Origin: Methylotenera sp. L2L1
Lineage (GTDB): Bacteria; Pseudomonadota; Gammaproteobacteria; Burkholderiales; Methylophilaceae
NCBI RefSeq assembly: GCF_000744605.1
Contig: NZ_JQMG01000001.1
Span: 310,001 to 374,000 of the forward strand
DNA: 64,000 nucleotides
Reading direction: 5' to 3'
The notes beneath the pieces were generated by a model, which saw only the letters and a list, made by a program, of their open reading frames with translations, was not told where the DNA came from and did no database searches. Shown piece after piece: positions 18,030-29,066 of the stretch. The position numbers were made by a program, and so were the translations under genes. Numbering within the stretch: the stretch's first letter is position 1; each line of letters begins with the position of its first letter.

Positions 18030-20347
18030 TAATAGTCAAACTTCATTTGCACATAAGCCGTGCGTTGTGGATAAGGGTGAAATACATACGATTTATAATT
18101 ATTCAAATTATCTACACCTACGCTGGCAGTATAACCTTTAGCAAATTTGTAATTAGTTTTAAAGTCTACGACAAAGAACTTACTCGCAGCGCCAAATGTG
18201 CTGTCGTTCACATCACTATTATCAAGTGCATTATATTGGCGGCCACTATAACGCGCAGCTAGACTATACGTGAGATTACTTCCGCTGTGATAAGTGGCTA
18301 CCGCCTTCAACATATTACGCGGAATACGCGGTGGTTTATTACCAATAGTATTTGGTGCGGCTTGATTACTTAACACTTCAGCCTCTGTAAAGGTAGCACT
18401 GCCTTGCAAATCCAAACCATGTATCAACACATCTTGCCATTGCGTCGCTAACTCTAGCCCGCGTGTGCGGATATGGTCTACATTCTGTACAAAACTACAG
18501 CCGCCAGTTCTAGTACAGGTGCCTGTATCGTATGGAATAGCGCCATTAATCGCAATATTTTGTGAAATAAGCGCATCGTGCTTATTTTCACTAAACAAGC
18601 TAGCTCTAATCAAGCCGCTATCGTAGCGACGCTCTACTGTAAACTCACTTGCAATCACTTCTTCTGGTTTTAGATTTGGGTTGGCTTCAACAAAATAGGC
18701 AGTAGCGCCATTTTGTAATGGCTGAAACATTTCGCTGACGGTTGGAAAGCGAAATGCTTGCCCCAGTGCTGCACGAAATCCCCAAGCTGGCGCAGGCTCA
18801 AAACTGATAGAAATTTTGGGTGAAAATTTGGTTTCAGACCTATCTTTATAATTTGCAGTTTGTAATACATTGGAAATTGTCGTTTTGTTTTGGCCATCGT
18901 CAGTTTGCCAATGCTCTGCACGACCACCTAAAGTAAGTGCCCACTTTGGATTAATCTGCCACTTATCTTGCGCATAGATTGCATGCGTCAAAGTTTCGCC
19001 ACGTGCGGATGTATTTAAAGCCGCTTTACTACCCGTTTTCCAGTCTACTGTATTATGCGTATCACTTTTTAACGTATATCGATCAACATGGTAGCCCAAA
19101 TCAACGGTGTGCTCATGTGGTCGCAAAGTAGCACGTGCATCTAACACACTCCAGCCGGTTCCTGATAAATCAGTGATACGGCCTGTCCTGGTAATGTATG
19201 GGTTACCCTGAATCACCGTACCTGATGCAAGTGCATTAGCAGCGCTATTTTTATCTTTTTGATAATCATAATCAGATAGTGTTAATTGCCAATCAACAAA
19301 CCCTTTAGTATTGGACTTAACATCTAGTGCTTGCATGATATGAAGTGACTCAGCTTCAGCAGGATTCATTCCTGAAATATCATAACGTTGACCATTAAAA
19401 CTGACCCTACCGTTATATACAGGATTTCCCGCAACATCTTTAACATAACTCTCAACATCCGTTCTACCCCTCATATCCCAAACCGCTAACGTATAGGCTA
19501 GTTTTAACATTGGATTGAGATCATAAGTTGCTTTCAACTTGATGTTAGTCTGCTTGGTATGATCAATACTGTTTGCACCAAAAATAACTCTATCTGCATT
19601 TGTCTCACTTTTATCCTGATACGCTCCAGTCACTACTGGGCTTACTCCTGGCGCTGTTGATGAAAGATTAGCCGTTGAAAAATTCATCGGCTGCCCTTCA
19701 TTTTCTAAATAATCTGCGCCTAACCAAAATGAAAAATCATTCACTTTGTTTCCAAAAGACGCGGTCAAGTGGCTACCTTGGTAATGCTCATCAGTACTAT
19801 AAAGCTTAAACCCCTGCATAAATGCCTGTGTGCTGGCATGCGCTTCAAACTTCTCTGGCATACGCGTGGCGATGCTCATCACACCACCAAACGAGTTGCC
19901 GGCATAAAGTGCGGAGAACGGGCCATACATCATGCTGATGCTTTCAATTTCCTCCGGGCTCACCATACCCCAACGCGGTGGGAATGCGAACGAGTTACCG
20001 AGTAAGTTAGAGAGCAATACGCCATCGGCATAAAGCAGACTTTGGGCACTGGATAAGGTACCAATCGTGCGCGTAGCGATAATGCCGTTCCTGTCGCCAA
20101 TAAAGCGTTCGCGTACCTGTATGCTAGGCAAATATTTTAAGGTTTGCGCAGGCGTTGCTGCATTGACGTTCTCTTCAATTTGCTTTTTATCAAAAGTCTC
20201 AACAGTCGCTGGGTGCTTACTGATTCGGCTATCAATCATGGGGGCACGCACTTCAATTGTCTCTAGGTCAATTGCTTCGTTATGCTCAGCAAGTGATGTC
20301 ATACTAAAACTTGCTGCGACGACCGTAAATATAAGCTTTATACGCAT
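18029..20347 (-). CDS. TonB-dependent outer membrane receptor
   Basis: A 772-residue outer-membrane transporter: signal peptide (to about SLA), plug domain with a TonB-box-like start (IDLETIEVRAP), then a 22-strand barrel ending in an aromatic strand with terminal Y (VQMKFDY). Extracellular loop cysteines CTRTGGC could form a disulfide. I start it at the ATG 20347, which gives the signal peptide; a TTG 29 codons earlier only adds a non-signal extension. Coupled to the propeller gene and next to oxidase and redox-control genes, it may import copper (OprC/NosA-like) or another metal complex. The ligand cannot be read from the sequence. Confidence 0.88.
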   Translation of the reverse strand: MRIKLIFTVVAASFSMTSLAEHNEAIDLETIEVRAPMIDSRISKHPATVETFDKKQIEENVNAATPAQTLKYLPSIQVRERFIGDRNGIIATRTIGTLSSAQSLLYADGVLLSNLLGNSFAFPPRWGMVSPEEIESISMMYGPFSALYAGNSFGGVMSIATRMPEKFEAHASTQAFMQGFKLYSTDEHYQGSHLTASFGNKVNDFSFWLGADYLENEGQPMNFSTANLSSTAPGVSPVVTGAYQDKSETNADRVIFGANSIDHTKQTNIKLKATYDLNPMLKLAYTLAVWDMRGRTDVESYVKDVAGNPVYNGRVSFNGQRYDISGMNPAEAESLHIMQALDVKSNTKGFVDWQLTLSDYDYQKDKNSAANALASGTVIQGNPYITRTGRITDLSGTGWSVLDARATLRPHEHTVDLGYHVDRYTLKSDTHNTVDWKTGSKAALNTSARGETLTHAIYAQDKWQINPKWALTLGGRAEHWQTDDGQNKTTISNVLQTANYKDRSETKFSPKISISFEPAPAWGFRAALGQAFRFPTVSEMFQPLQNGATAYFVEANPNLKPEEVIASEFTVERRYDSGLIRASLFSENKHDALISQNIAINGAIPYDTGTCTRTGGCSFVQNVDHIRTRGLELATQWQDVLIHGLDLQGSATFTEAEVLSNQAAPNTIGNKPPRIPRNMLKAVATYHSGSNLTYSLAARYSGRQYNALDNSDVNDSTFGAASKFFVVDFKTNYKFAKGYTASVGVDNLNNYKSYVFHPYPQRTAYVQMKFDY

Positions 20348-20552
20348 ACCATACCCATGATTTATTAATATTATATCCAAGCAGCAATCCAAGATTAACT
20401 GCCTCTTAGATTGCGATACCCCAATAGATAACAAGTATATTTTAGATATCCAAGATACGTAATGTGACTAATTGTCGCAGGTATTAAAAATGCATAAGCG
20501 CGACAATTTGACGCAATGCAATTTAGCAATCGGCACGTATAATAATCAAGGT
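20348..20552. other. Divergent promoter region between TonB receptor and regB
   Basis: About 205 bases shared by two divergent genes. It holds the RegA-type repeat at 20500-20514 and a GTCGC half-site at 20474-20478. A TTG at 20472 is in frame with regB but the ATG at 20553 is a better start, which leaves the repeat in non-coding DNA. No clear sigma-70 promoter pair was placed. Confidence 0.45.
20500..20514. promoter_or_regulatory. RegA/PrrA-type repeat before regB
   Basis: GCGAC-AATTT-GACGC fits GCGNC-N5-GNCGC, the same pattern as the perfect palindrome before the cox cluster at 2093. It lies about 40 bases upstream of the regB ATG and could serve autoregulation of regBA, the TonB receptor on the other side, or both. 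A GTCGC half-site lies 22 bases upstream. Confidence 0.55.
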
Positions 20553-21833
20553 ATGGATACACCATTTCCCACTTTAGAAAACCCAACACGCCGTAACTTA
20601 CAGCGCTTATTTTTACTGCGCAGTGTCATGGTTGCTTTCATGCTGGCGGCAACACTAGCATTGTTTTACTTAAACATACCGCTCCCCAAAACCCCTATCG
20701 CGTTTGCAGTCGGCGGCATGTTGCTACTTAACTTCATGACATTCTTACGCCTACAGAAGTTTAACAATGTCACGGACAAAGAATTGTTGCTACAGCTCTT
20801 AGGTGATTTGTTAGCGCTCACTGTGTTGTTTTATTTTACAGGCGGTTATAGCAACCCTTTAGTATGGATGTATCTACTGCCGCTTACCGTTGCAGCAGTT
20901 GCATTAAAGCGTGAGTATGCTTGGTTACTTGCTGCAATTGCCGTCACTTGTTACTCAACATTGGTGTTTTATTATGTGCCACTATCGCATCTGCACATGC
21001 ATTACTTGGCAGGGAAGTCTTTAGATATTCATTTAGTCGGCATGTGGCTAGGCTTTGTGGTGAGCGCCGGCATTATTGCTTTTTTTGTCACCCGTATTGG
21101 GCAAAGTTTGCGTGACTATGATCGAATCATGGCGTCCATTCGCGAAAAATCACTAGAAAGTGAGCGTGCACTATCACTAGGCACCCTAGCAGCTAGCGCA
21201 GCGCACGAGCTGGGTACCCCCTTAGCCACTATGGCGGTCATCAGCAAAGAACTCGCACAGGACCTATCCAATCAACCAGAACAACTACAGCAGCTAGAAA
21301 TTATCCGCACCCAGATCGGACGCTGTAAGGAAATATTATCGTCTATTACCCATCATGCCGGCCAAGGCCGTGCAGATGCTGGATATGGATTACCACTCAG
21401 CCAATTTCTGCAAGAGTCGATTCAGCGTTGGCGTGATACGCGCCCAGCAACTGAGTTAGTGATGGATTTAAACAATCACAGCAGTGACCCATTAATCTTT
21501 ACGGATAGAACACTGCCTCAGGCAATACAAAACCTGTTGGACAATGCTGCAGACGCTTCACCAGAACGTGTGTTACTCAATGCAAGCTGGAGCGATGACA
21601 CCTTGCAAATCCATATTAGAGATTTTGGTAACGGCCTTAGTGAAGAGGTTAGAAGTCAGCTCGGAACCCCATTTTTCAGCTCAAAAAATGGCCATGGCAT
21701 GGGCTTGGGTATTTATCTCACAGAAATCATTCTCGCAAAACTTGGCGGAACACTTATGCTGAGTAACCATGCAGAGGGTGGCGTGCTTACTATTGTCAAA
21801 TTGCCACTGCAAAAATTACGTATAGAACACTAA
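20553..21833 (+). CDS. regB: Redox sensor histidine kinase RegB/PrrB
   Basis: Membrane sensor kinase of the RegB/PrrB/ActS family, 426 residues from the ATG at 20553. Six helices contain the quinone-binding loop GGYSNPL (97-103), followed by the phosphorylated His 218 in AAHELGTPLAT and a conserved Cys 258 in GRCKEIL, equivalent to the redox-active cysteine of RegB. ATP-binding motifs DNAADASPE, FGNG and GMGLGIY are present. It phosphorylates RegA, encoded 10 bases downstream. Start chosen over a TTG 27 codons upstream because of AAGG before the ATG and homologous N-termini. Confidence 0.92.
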   Translation: MDTPFPTLENPTRRNLQRLFLLRSVMVAFMLAATLALFYLNIPLPKTPIAFAVGGMLLLNFMTFLRLQKFNNVTDKELLLQLLGDLLALTVLFYFTGGYSNPLVWMYLLPLTVAAVALKREYAWLLAAIAVTCYSTLVFYYVPLSHLHMHYLAGKSLDIHLVGMWLGFVVSAGIIAFFVTRIGQSLRDYDRIMASIREKSLESERALSLGTLAASAAHELGTPLATMAVISKELAQDLSNQPEQLQQLEIIRTQIGRCKEILSSITHHAGQGRADAGYGLPLSQFLQESIQRWRDTRPATELVMDLNNHSSDPLIFTDRTLPQAIQNLLDNAADASPERVLLNASWSDDTLQIHIRDFGNGLSEEVRSQLGTPFFSSKNGHGMGLGIYLTEIILAKLGGTLMLSNHAEGGVLTIVKLPLQKLRIEH

Positions 21834-21843
21834 GGGCACGGCT

Positions 21844-22422
21844 ATGAGTGATTACAATCCTGAGACGAAAAGTAGCGATGAGCATCCAACACTACTGCTA
21901 GTTGATGATGACGATGCATTCTTAAATGCGCTTGCAATCGCCATGCGTAAACGTGGCTTTTTAGTCACTACTGCCAATAGAGCCGAAGCTGCCTTTGAGA
22001 TAGCGCAGACTGACCCACCTGAGTTTGCAGTGGTTGACCTAAAAATGTCAGGTAACTCAGGCTTGGTATTAGTGAGGCAACTGACCAGCCTACAGGCTGG
22101 CACAAAAATTGTGATTCTTACAGGCTACGCCAGCATTGCTACGGCCATTGAAGCAATCAAACTTGGGGCAACCCACTATCTAGCAAAACCTGTAGATGCC
22201 GATGAGATTGTCGCAGCCTTCGAAAAACAGTCTGGTGATGCTGAGGTTGAGCTATCTTCCAACCCACTGCCAGTCGGCAGACTAGAGTGGGAGCATATTC
22301 AAAGGGTTCTCTCAGAGAATGATGGCAATATATCTGCCACGGCGCGCAGCCTAAATATGCACAGACGTACTTTACAAAGAAAATTAGGTAAGAAACCTAG
22401 CGTCAACCCGACTATCATCTAG
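21844..22422 (+). CDS. regA: Redox response regulator RegA/PrrA
   Basis: A 192-residue response regulator. The receiver domain has acidic pocket DDDD near the N-terminus, phosphorylated Asp 65 in VVDLKMSG and Lys in AKPVDADE. After a linker, a Fis-type helix-turn-helix ends the protein (NISATARSLNMHRRTLQRKL), nearly diagnostic for RegA/ActR/PrrA. With RegB it controls respiration, heme and energy genes according to redox state in other proteobacteria. Two candidate binding sites lie in this window, at 2093 and 20500. Confidence 0.94.
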   Translation: MSDYNPETKSSDEHPTLLLVDDDDAFLNALAIAMRKRGFLVTTANRAEAAFEIAQTDPPEFAVVDLKMSGNSGLVLVRQLTSLQAGTKIVILTGYASIATAIEAIKLGATHYLAKPVDADEIVAAFEKQSGDAEVELSSNPLPVGRLEWEHIQRVLSENDGNISATARSLNMHRRTLQRKLGKKPSVNPTII

Positions 22423-22465
22423 TGCTTGGTAATGTTTAGCCTCAAAGACAATAGATGCTAGTGAT

Positions 22466-23104
22466 TTAATCGTCGCTAAACCGCTCTTCTCGCCACGGGT
22501 CAGCTTCATTATGATAGCCGCGCACTTCCCAGAAACCAGGGCGATCAAATTCGTGTAACTCAATCGCCTTCAGCCACTTAGCACCTTTCCATGCATAACG
22601 TTTCGGCACAATGATACGAACAGGCCCACCATGTGCGGGCGTTAATGGTGCTCCTAATACACTGTGCGCGATAATCACATCGTCATCCAATAAGGCATCT
22701 AAAGGTAAATTAGTGGTGTAGCCATCATAGCCATGCAAGGTGACATACTTTGCAGTATGCAGCGGCCCAGCCATTGCAACAACATCACGCGCCAACACGC
22801 CCTGCCAATCCATATCTAGCTGGCTCCAACGCGTAACACAGTGAAAATCTGAAACCTCGGTTACTTGTGTCATTGCCTGAAATTGAAGCCAATCAATATT
22901 GAGCTCTTTTTCCACTAAGCCATCAATGCGAAGATTCCAGTTTTCTGTCGTCACATCAGGACGAATACCTAAATCCAGCGTTGGAAAATTCTTCACCTCA
23001 GTTTGACCAGCCGGGATCCTTACATTCTGATTAACACTACTTGGCCGTGCACCACGCTTTGCTAATGCAATTTTGCCTTCAATGAGCTTTTTCCAGTCTG
23101 GCAT
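22466..23104 (-). CDS. Sulfite oxidase-like molybdopterin oxidoreductase (YuiH-type)
   Basis: A 212-residue soluble protein of the sulfite oxidase molybdopterin-domain family. The molybdenum-ligating cysteine is in DFHCVTRWS, followed by LHGYDGYTTNL and GGPVRIIVPKRYAWKGAKW, both cofactor-binding segments. It has no Tat signal and no neighbouring heme partner (no msrQ), which sets it apart from MsrP. The substrate is unknown. It is convergent with regA and reads in the same direction as lspA, 29 bases downstream of it. Confidence 0.88.
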   Translation of the reverse strand: MPDWKKLIEGKIALAKRGARPSSVNQNVRIPAGQTEVKNFPTLDLGIRPDVTTENWNLRIDGLVEKELNIDWLQFQAMTQVTEVSDFHCVTRWSQLDMDWQGVLARDVVAMAGPLHTAKYVTLHGYDGYTTNLPLDALLDDDVIIAHSVLGAPLTPAHGGPVRIIVPKRYAWKGAKWLKAIELHEFDRPGFWEVRGYHNEADPWREERFSDD

Positions 23105-23133
23105 AAGTTATCTCGAGATTAGCTTTTGAATAG

Positions 23134-23595
23134 CTACGACGTTTTCGACTTCTTAAAGCTATCTGCCAGTAGCAATCCAACACCTACACAGATTGCACTA
23201 TCTGCCACATTAAAAGCTGGCCAATATAACTGATCAATATGAAAGAACAGAAAATCCACTACATAGCCTAAAGTCAGCCGATCATACAAATTACCAATCG
23301 CACCACCTAGCACTAGTGCCAGACCCAAGCTAAATAGCTTTTCATGATGATGCTTTTTAATCAGGTAGGTAATCACAACGGCAGCAATCGCAGTAACCGC
23401 TGTAAAAAACCATTTTTGCCAACCGCCTGCATCCGCTAAAAAGCTAAATGCAGCCCCCTCATTATGAAAACGCACTAAATCAAAAAAACTAGTGATTGTT
23501 AAGTGCTCGCCGTACACAAAAGCATTCTGTACTAAATGCTTCGTATACAAATCTAGCGCGACCACAATGGCACTGATGACAAACCATTTACGCAT
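23134..23595 (-). CDS. lspA: Lipoprotein signal peptidase
   Basis: Aspartic membrane protease that removes signal peptides from prolipoproteins after lipid attachment. 153 residues, four helices, with catalytic motifs around the two aspartates (GNLYDR and FNVADSAI) and the NEGAAFSF loop. The ATG at 23595 overlaps the ileS stop, so the two are coupled; an upstream in-frame start at 23619 would lie within ileS and is less likely. Confidence 0.95.
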   Translation of the reverse strand: MRKWFVISAIVVALDLYTKHLVQNAFVYGEHLTITSFFDLVRFHNEGAAFSFLADAGGWQKWFFTAVTAIAAVVITYLIKKHHHEKLFSLGLALVLGGAIGNLYDRLTLGYVVDFLFFHIDQLYWPAFNVADSAICVGVGLLLADSFKKSKTS

Positions 23596-26404
23596 GTGAG
23601 CGAGCCTCGCCTTTACCAAACAAATTGCTTACACAACGTCCGCAGATATGTGGATGTGCTACATCAGCGCCTACATCAGCACGATAATGCCAGCAACGGT
23701 CACATTTTGTATGTGCACTTGGTGCCACTTGTACCTCTAATTCACCAGCACGCTGATGCAACGAAGCACGTGAGGTAATCAGCACAAAACGCAAGTCATC
23801 CTGTAGGCGGTTTAATGCCTCAAATGTTGCACCATCTGCATAAACATCCAATTCAGATTGCAATGATGACCCCACCAAACCAACGGCACGTTTCTCTTCT
23901 ATCGCTTTATTGGCTAAGGCACGTACTTCAAGCACGGTTTGCCAAGACTGAACCTCGGTTTTGCTTAGCCCGTGCGCTGGCAAGGTATACCAGAGCTCTT
24001 CAAATACAGTTTTATCTGCATCCAAACCTAGCGTTTGCCAAATTTCATCCGCAGTGAAACTTAAAATCGGTGCCATCAAGCGCATCATCGTATGGGTAAT
24101 ATGATGCAACGTGCTTTGCGCAACACGGCGCGCATGCGATGCCTCACCCGTGGTGTATAAGCGATCTTTTAAGATATCTAAATAGAAACCGCCCAAGTCC
24201 TCTGAGCAGAAGCTAACAAATTTTTGCACCGCCAAGTGGAACTCGTAACGGTCATAGTCCGCCAGTATCTCAGTTTGCAATTTGTCGGTTAGGTGTAAAG
24301 CATAACGGTCAATCTCTAACCACTCGCTTACAGGTAACAAGTCTTTAGCTGCATCAAAGTCAGCCAAGTTAGCCAATAAGAAGCGTAAAGTGTTGCGAAT
24401 ACGTCGATAACTCTCAGCCACTCGCTTTAAAATCTCATCTGAAATGGTCAGTTCACCTGAGTAATCGGTAGAAGCCACCCATAGACGCAAGATATCTGCG
24501 CCATAGGTATCCATCACTTTTTGTGGCGCAACCACATTACCCTTAGATTTACTCATTTTGTGGCCACTGCCATCCACCACAAAACCATGCGTTAGCAATG
24601 CTTTATACGGTGCATGTCCATCAATCGCACAACCGGTAAGTAAGCTGGACTGGAACCAACCTCTATGCTGGTCTGAGCCTTCTAAATACAAATCAGCGGG
24701 GAAGGCTAATTCAGGACGACGTTTAAGCACCGCCGCATGCGTACTACCTGAGTCAAACCACACGTCTAAGGTGTCAGTCACCTTTTTATATTGCTCAGCA
24801 TAGTCTGGGGCATGTTGTGCCAAGAAAGCCGCGCCATCTAAACTAAACCAAGCCTCTACACCGGTTTTTTCCGTGAGCAAGGCCGCCTGCTCTAACAGCT
24901 CTGCAGTTTGCGGATGCGGCTCGCCGGTTTCTTTATGCACAAACAGTGGCATCGGCACGCCCCAGTTGCGTTGGCGTGATACACACCAATCTGGGCGGTT
25001 CTTAATCATTGCTTCTAAACGTGCACGACCCCAGCTCGGGAAAAACTCGGTCTCATCCACGGCTTTGTTGGCATGCTCACGCAATGCTTTACCGTTGATG
25101 TCATGTGCGTTCATGCCAATAAACCATTGGTGCGTTGCCAACTGCATCAGTGGCGTTTTATGGCGCCAGCAATGCGGGAAGCTATGATTCAAACGTGCGC
25201 TTGCAAGTAAGTGACCACTTTCCTGCATTTTTGCCAAAATTACTTTGTTAGCATCCTGTCTGGTCAACCCACGAATAGCCTCAAGCTCAACCAACTCACT
25301 CGTAAAGAACTTGCCGTCACCACCCATTAACACTCTTGGTTTTTGTTCCGGGAAATTAGCACGCATCACCAACCAGTCATCATTACCATGTGCAGCGGCT
25401 GTATGCACCAATCCAGTACCAGCCTCTGTTGTCACGTGATCACCACATATCACCGGCACTTGGCGGCTATCGAACGGATGTTGTAACTGTAAGTGCTTTA
25501 AAGCTTCACCTTTACATGTCGCAAGCACTTTAAAATCCAACTCACCATAACGCGCCAACGTAGCTTCAGCCAGCGCGTTTGCAAGAATGAGTAAACCCTT
25601 GCTTGTTTGAATCAGGTCATAATCAAGTTCAGGATGCACACTCACCGCTTGGTTTGCTGGTAATGTCCAAGGCGTCGTTGTCCAAATCACGGCATAAGCA
25701 TCAGCCGTCACATTTATGCCAAATGCCTTACCCAATGCTGCGCGGTCTGCCACTTTAAAACCCACATCAATTGCTGGTGAGTTCACATCCTCATACTCAA
25801 CCTCTGCCTCAGCTAATGCCGAGCCGCAATCCACACACCAATGTACGGGTTTACTGCCTTGATACAGATAGCCATTTTTATAAATATCACCTAAAGCACG
25901 CATGATGTCAGCTTCAGTTTGGTAATCCATCGTTAAATAAGGATTATCCCAATCTGCCTGCACACCTAAGCGAATAAAGTCTTTCTTTTGTTTTTCTACC
26001 TGTTCGGCGGCATATGCACGGCATAACTCACGAAACTTAGCAGGGTCTATATTCTTACCGTGATTTTTTTCCACAACCAACTCAATCGGCAAGCCATGAC
26101 AATCCCAGCCCGGCACATAAGGGGCATCAAACCCTGAAAACGTTTTAGATTTTACAATGATGTCTTTTAAGATTTTATTAACAGCATGCCCAATGTGAAT
26201 ATCTCCGTTGGCATAAGGAGGGCCATCATGCAGAATAAATTTTGTCGCACCCTTACGCGCTTTGCGAATACGCTCATAAAGCTTTTTGTCCTGCCATGCT
26301 TTCAACCATGCTGGCTCACGCTTTGCCAAATCTCCACGCATCGGGAAAGCAGTCTCAGGTAGATTTAATTTATACTTACTTTGCTCTTTATTGTCTTCAG
26401 TCAT
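23588..26404 (-). CDS. ileS: Isoleucyl-tRNA synthetase
   Basis: Class I aminoacyl-tRNA synthetase, 938 residues, the bacterial length. The HIGH motif is in [20 protein letters not shown] in [11 protein letters not shown], and a C-terminal zinc site uses [10 protein letters not shown] and HICGRC. The CP1 editing domain ([27 protein letters not shown]) is present. Part of the conserved murJ-ribF-ileS-lspA block, all on the minus strand. Confidence 0.98.
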   Translation of the reverse strand: MTEDNKEQSKYKLNLPETAFPMRGDLAKREPAWLKAWQDKKLYERIRKARKGATKFILHDGPPYANGDIHIGHAVNKILKDIIVKSKTFSGFDAPYVPGWDCHGLPIELVVEKNHGKNIDPAKFRELCRAYAAEQVEKQKKDFIRLGVQADWDNPYLTMDYQTEADIMRALGDIYKNGYLYQGSKPVHWCVDCGSALAEAEVEYEDVNSPAIDVGFKVADRAALGKAFGINVTADAYAVIWTTTPWTLPANQAVSVHPELDYDLIQTSKGLLILANALAEATLARYGELDFKVLATCKGEALKHLQLQHPFDSRQVPVICGDHVTTEAGTGLVHTAAAHGNDDWLVMRANFPEQKPRVLMGGDGKFFTSELVELEAIRGLTRQDANKVILAKMQESGHLLASARLNHSFPHCWRHKTPLMQLATHQWFIGMNAHDINGKALREHANKAVDETEFFPSWGRARLEAMIKNRPDWCVSRQRNWGVPMPLFVHKETGEPHPQTAELLEQAALLTEKTGVEAWFSLDGAAFLAQHAPDYAEQYKKVTDTLDVWFDSGSTHAAVLKRRPELAFPADLYLEGSDQHRGWFQSSLLTGCAIDGHAPYKALLTHGFVVDGSGHKMSKSKGNVVAPQKVMDTYGADILRLWVASTDYSGELTISDEILKRVAESYRRIRNTLRFLLANLADFDAAKDLLPVSEWLEIDRYALHLTDKLQTEILADYDRYEFHLAVQKFVSFCSEDLGGFYLDILKDRLYTTGEASHARRVAQSTLHHITHTMMRLMAPILSFTADEIWQTLGLDADKTVFEELWYTLPAHGLSKTEVQSWQTVLEVRALANKAIEEKRAVGLVGSSLQSELDVYADGATFEALNRLQDDLRFVLITSRASLHQRAGELEVQVAPSAHTKCDRCWHYRADVGADVAHPHICGRCVSNLFGKGEARSHA

Positions 26405-26492
26405 TTAAAATCTCAACACATTTCATTTTCATTATTTCGGCCGACCCAGCGATTCACTATTGGCTTAACAAGCTAACAGCGACTGGTTACAT

Positions 26493-27407
26493 TTACCGCG
26501 AAGCTGGAATAACAGCTCCAAAAAAATTTCTTGCCAATTTTACATCATTTGCAATTTGCGCTTTCAACGCATCCAAACTTTCAAACTTCATTTCATCACG
26601 TATTTTATGTAAAAACTCTACATGTACGTGTTTACCATAAAAATCGCCATCTAAATCAAGCACATGCACTTCCAGCGACAGCTTAGATACTCCAGCAATG
26701 GTTGGGCGCACCCCTAAATTCGCAACCGCATTCAAGCCATCTAATTTTACTGCATACACCCCTTTTAACGCAGGTCGCTCATGGCGCATATGCACATTCG
26801 CCGTAGGAAAGCCAAGCTGCCTACCACGCTTTGCGCCGTGCACAACCTTACCACTAATGCTATAGCTCCTGCCTAAGAGCTGTGCTGCCTCATCCAAGCG
26901 ACCATCCGCCAATGCAGAGCGCACCCGTGTACTCGACACCCTAACATCGGCTAAACTCACTTGCGGCAAACTCACAAGGTTAAAGCCTTCTGCAATAAAA
27001 TCACTCACAGAACCAGCACGCTTTGCACCAAAACGAAAATCTTCACCTACTAAAACCGCTTGTGCATTAATTGAATCGCGTAATATATCGCGCATAAATA
27101 CTTCGGCAGTCACTTTTGCAAAACGCTGATCAAATCTACATACATATACACGCTCGACATCAGCCTGTGCAAAATACTCCAATTTTTCCCGCAAAGAACA
27201 AAGTCTTGCCGGCGCAAGTTCCGGGGCAAAAAATTCACGCGGATGAGGTTCAAATGTCATCACCGCAGCTTCTAAGTTAAACGTTTCAGCAGACTGCTTG
27301 AGTTGAGCCAATAGCGCTTGATGCCCCAAATGCATGCCGTCAAAGTTACCAATTGCTAACGCACATGGTTGTTGCAGCGTTACTGGTACATGTCTAAAAA
27401 CCTGCAT
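26493..27407 (-). CDS. ribF: Bifunctional riboflavin kinase / FAD synthetase
   Basis: Makes FMN from riboflavin and then FAD. 304 residues: an N-terminal nucleotidyltransferase domain with GNFDGMHLGHQALL and a later SSTRVRSAL, and a C-terminal flavokinase domain with RGRQLGFPTANV. Starts directly after the murJ stop with no gap. 88 bases separate it from ileS. Confidence 0.96.
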   Translation of the reverse strand: MQVFRHVPVTLQQPCALAIGNFDGMHLGHQALLAQLKQSAETFNLEAAVMTFEPHPREFFAPELAPARLCSLREKLEYFAQADVERVYVCRFDQRFAKVTAEVFMRDILRDSINAQAVLVGEDFRFGAKRAGSVSDFIAEGFNLVSLPQVSLADVRVSSTRVRSALADGRLDEAAQLLGRSYSISGKVVHGAKRGRQLGFPTANVHMRHERPALKGVYAVKLDGLNAVANLGVRPTIAGVSKLSLEVHVLDLDGDFYGKHVHVEFLHKIRDEMKFESLDALKAQIANDVKLARNFFGAVIPASR

Positions 27408-28952
27408 CTATCGACTCACCCTGCGTATATAGTCTCTGGGCCTAAAACCCAGTAACAATAGCATTGAAAAATAGCTCGCTGCTCCTAACACCACTAAACC
27501 ACTCAAATAACTTAAGCGCTGCATCAAACCAAAATTTAGCCACAAAGCCGTATCACCCATCGCAAAAAACAACACGGCGCCCATGACACTTAATGCAATC
27601 AACAATTTAAACATGAATAGCAACCAACCTGATTGCGGATGAAATATCTGTGCTTTACGTAAGTGATGATATAACAGGGCTGCATTAAGACAAGCACCTA
27701 CACCGATTGCCAACGCTAACCCAACATGCTGCAAATTCAGCACAAAAACAAAAAACAGATTCATCACCTGTGTCATCACTAGGGTAAACACTGCAATCTT
27801 CACTGGGGTTTTAATATTTTGTCGCGCATAAAAACCTGGCGCCAGAATTTTAACCAAAATCAAACCTAACAAGCCTACGCTATAGGCAATCAAGGCTTGT
27901 TGAGTCATTAAAACATCATGCGGCGTAAACTTACCGTAATTAAATAAGGTCGCGACCAACGGAGTTGCCAACACGGCTAACGCGACCGCAGCAGGTGCCG
28001 CTAAAATAAAAGTTAGCCTTAATCCCCAATCCAGCAATTGCGAGTACTCGCCATCATCTTTGCCGGCATAAGCTTTAGATAAGCTAGGTAACAATATGGT
28101 GCCTAGCGCAACACCAAGCACACCTGTCGGAAACTCCATCAGGCGGTCTGCGTAATAAAGCCAACTAACGCTACCAGTATCTAAAAATGAAGCGAAGATC
28201 GTGTTAAGAATAAGCGATATCTGCGCCACAGACACACCCAGCACAGCCGGCCCCATTAACTTGAGTATGCGCCACACGCCCTCGTCATCTGGCTTAAAGT
28301 CAAACCTAGGCAACAGCCCTATCTGTCTTAAAAACGGGATTTGAAACGCCAACTGCAAACCTCCGCCAATAAATACAGCCCACGCTAACACTTTAATCGG
28401 CTCGTCAAAATACGGCGCAAAGAACAGTATGGCAACAATCATAGAAACGTTTAGCCATACTGGGGTAAACGCTGGAATACCAAATTTATTGTAGGTATTA
28501 AGTACACCGCCAGCCATAGACACTAGCGATATAAAGAAAATATACGGAAACGTAATGCGCAACAACTCTATCGTCAGTTGCATTTTCACCGCATCACCTC
28601 TAAAACCAGGCGCTACCAAACTGACAATCCACGGTGCAGCTAACATCCCAAGTATCGTGACCACAACTAAAATCAACCCTAACCAAGTGGCAACCCGATT
28701 AATAAGGCGATGTGTTTCATCAAACCCGCGCTGACTTTTATATTCAGATAAGATAGGCACAAATGCTTGGCTAAATGCTCCCTCAGCTGATATTCTGCGC
28801 AATAGATTCGGGATTTTAAAAGCAACAATAAAAGCGTCACTCAACATACCAGCACCAAATACGCGTGCAATTAGCGTATCGCGGACGAATCCTAAAATAC
28901 GCGAAACAAAAGTCATGCTGCCGACTTTAGCCAGCGCGTTGAGTAAATTCAT
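27408..28952 (-). CDS. murJ: Lipid II flippase MurJ
   Basis: MOP-superfamily flippase that carries lipid II across the inner membrane for peptidoglycan synthesis. 514 residues, about 14 helices. It shows the family N-terminus [20 protein letters not shown] split over helix 1, and [19 protein letters not shown] after helix 2. First gene of the murJ-ribF-ileS-lspA block and divergent from rpsT, the usual arrangement in betaproteobacteria. Confidence 0.97.
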   Translation of the reverse strand: MNLLNALAKVGSMTFVSRILGFVRDTLIARVFGAGMLSDAFIVAFKIPNLLRRISAEGAFSQAFVPILSEYKSQRGFDETHRLINRVATWLGLILVVVTILGMLAAPWIVSLVAPGFRGDAVKMQLTIELLRITFPYIFFISLVSMAGGVLNTYNKFGIPAFTPVWLNVSMIVAILFFAPYFDEPIKVLAWAVFIGGGLQLAFQIPFLRQIGLLPRFDFKPDDEGVWRILKLMGPAVLGVSVAQISLILNTIFASFLDTGSVSWLYYADRLMEFPTGVLGVALGTILLPSLSKAYAGKDDGEYSQLLDWGLRLTFILAAPAAVALAVLATPLVATLFNYGKFTPHDVLMTQQALIAYSVGLLGLILVKILAPGFYARQNIKTPVKIAVFTLVMTQVMNLFFVFVLNLQHVGLALAIGVGACLNAALLYHHLRKAQIFHPQSGWLLFMFKLLIALSVMGAVLFFAMGDTALWLNFGLMQRLSYLSGLVVLGAASYFSMLLLLGFRPRDYIRRVSR

Positions 28953-29066
28953 GCTTTATCGTTATAATGTAGTGGTGAAAAGTTTAGTATTAACAACATA
29001 TTGCGTAATTTTAACACGCCAATAGTCACTAGGTATTATTTACAAACATATTTGCATTATTTTAAC

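Noticed and set aside
20348-20471. N-terminal extension of the TonB receptor from a TTG at 20434
   Set aside because: The ATG at 20347 gives a clean signal peptide; the extension would precede it and would block export.
20472-20552. N-terminal extension of RegB from a TTG at 20472
   Set aside because: It would put the RegA-type repeat inside the gene, and the ATG at 20553 has a better ribosome site and N-terminus.
23588-26404. Several long plus-strand frames opposite ileS
   Set aside because: They mirror the codon pattern of ileS, have no ribosome sites or domains, and are antisense shadows.
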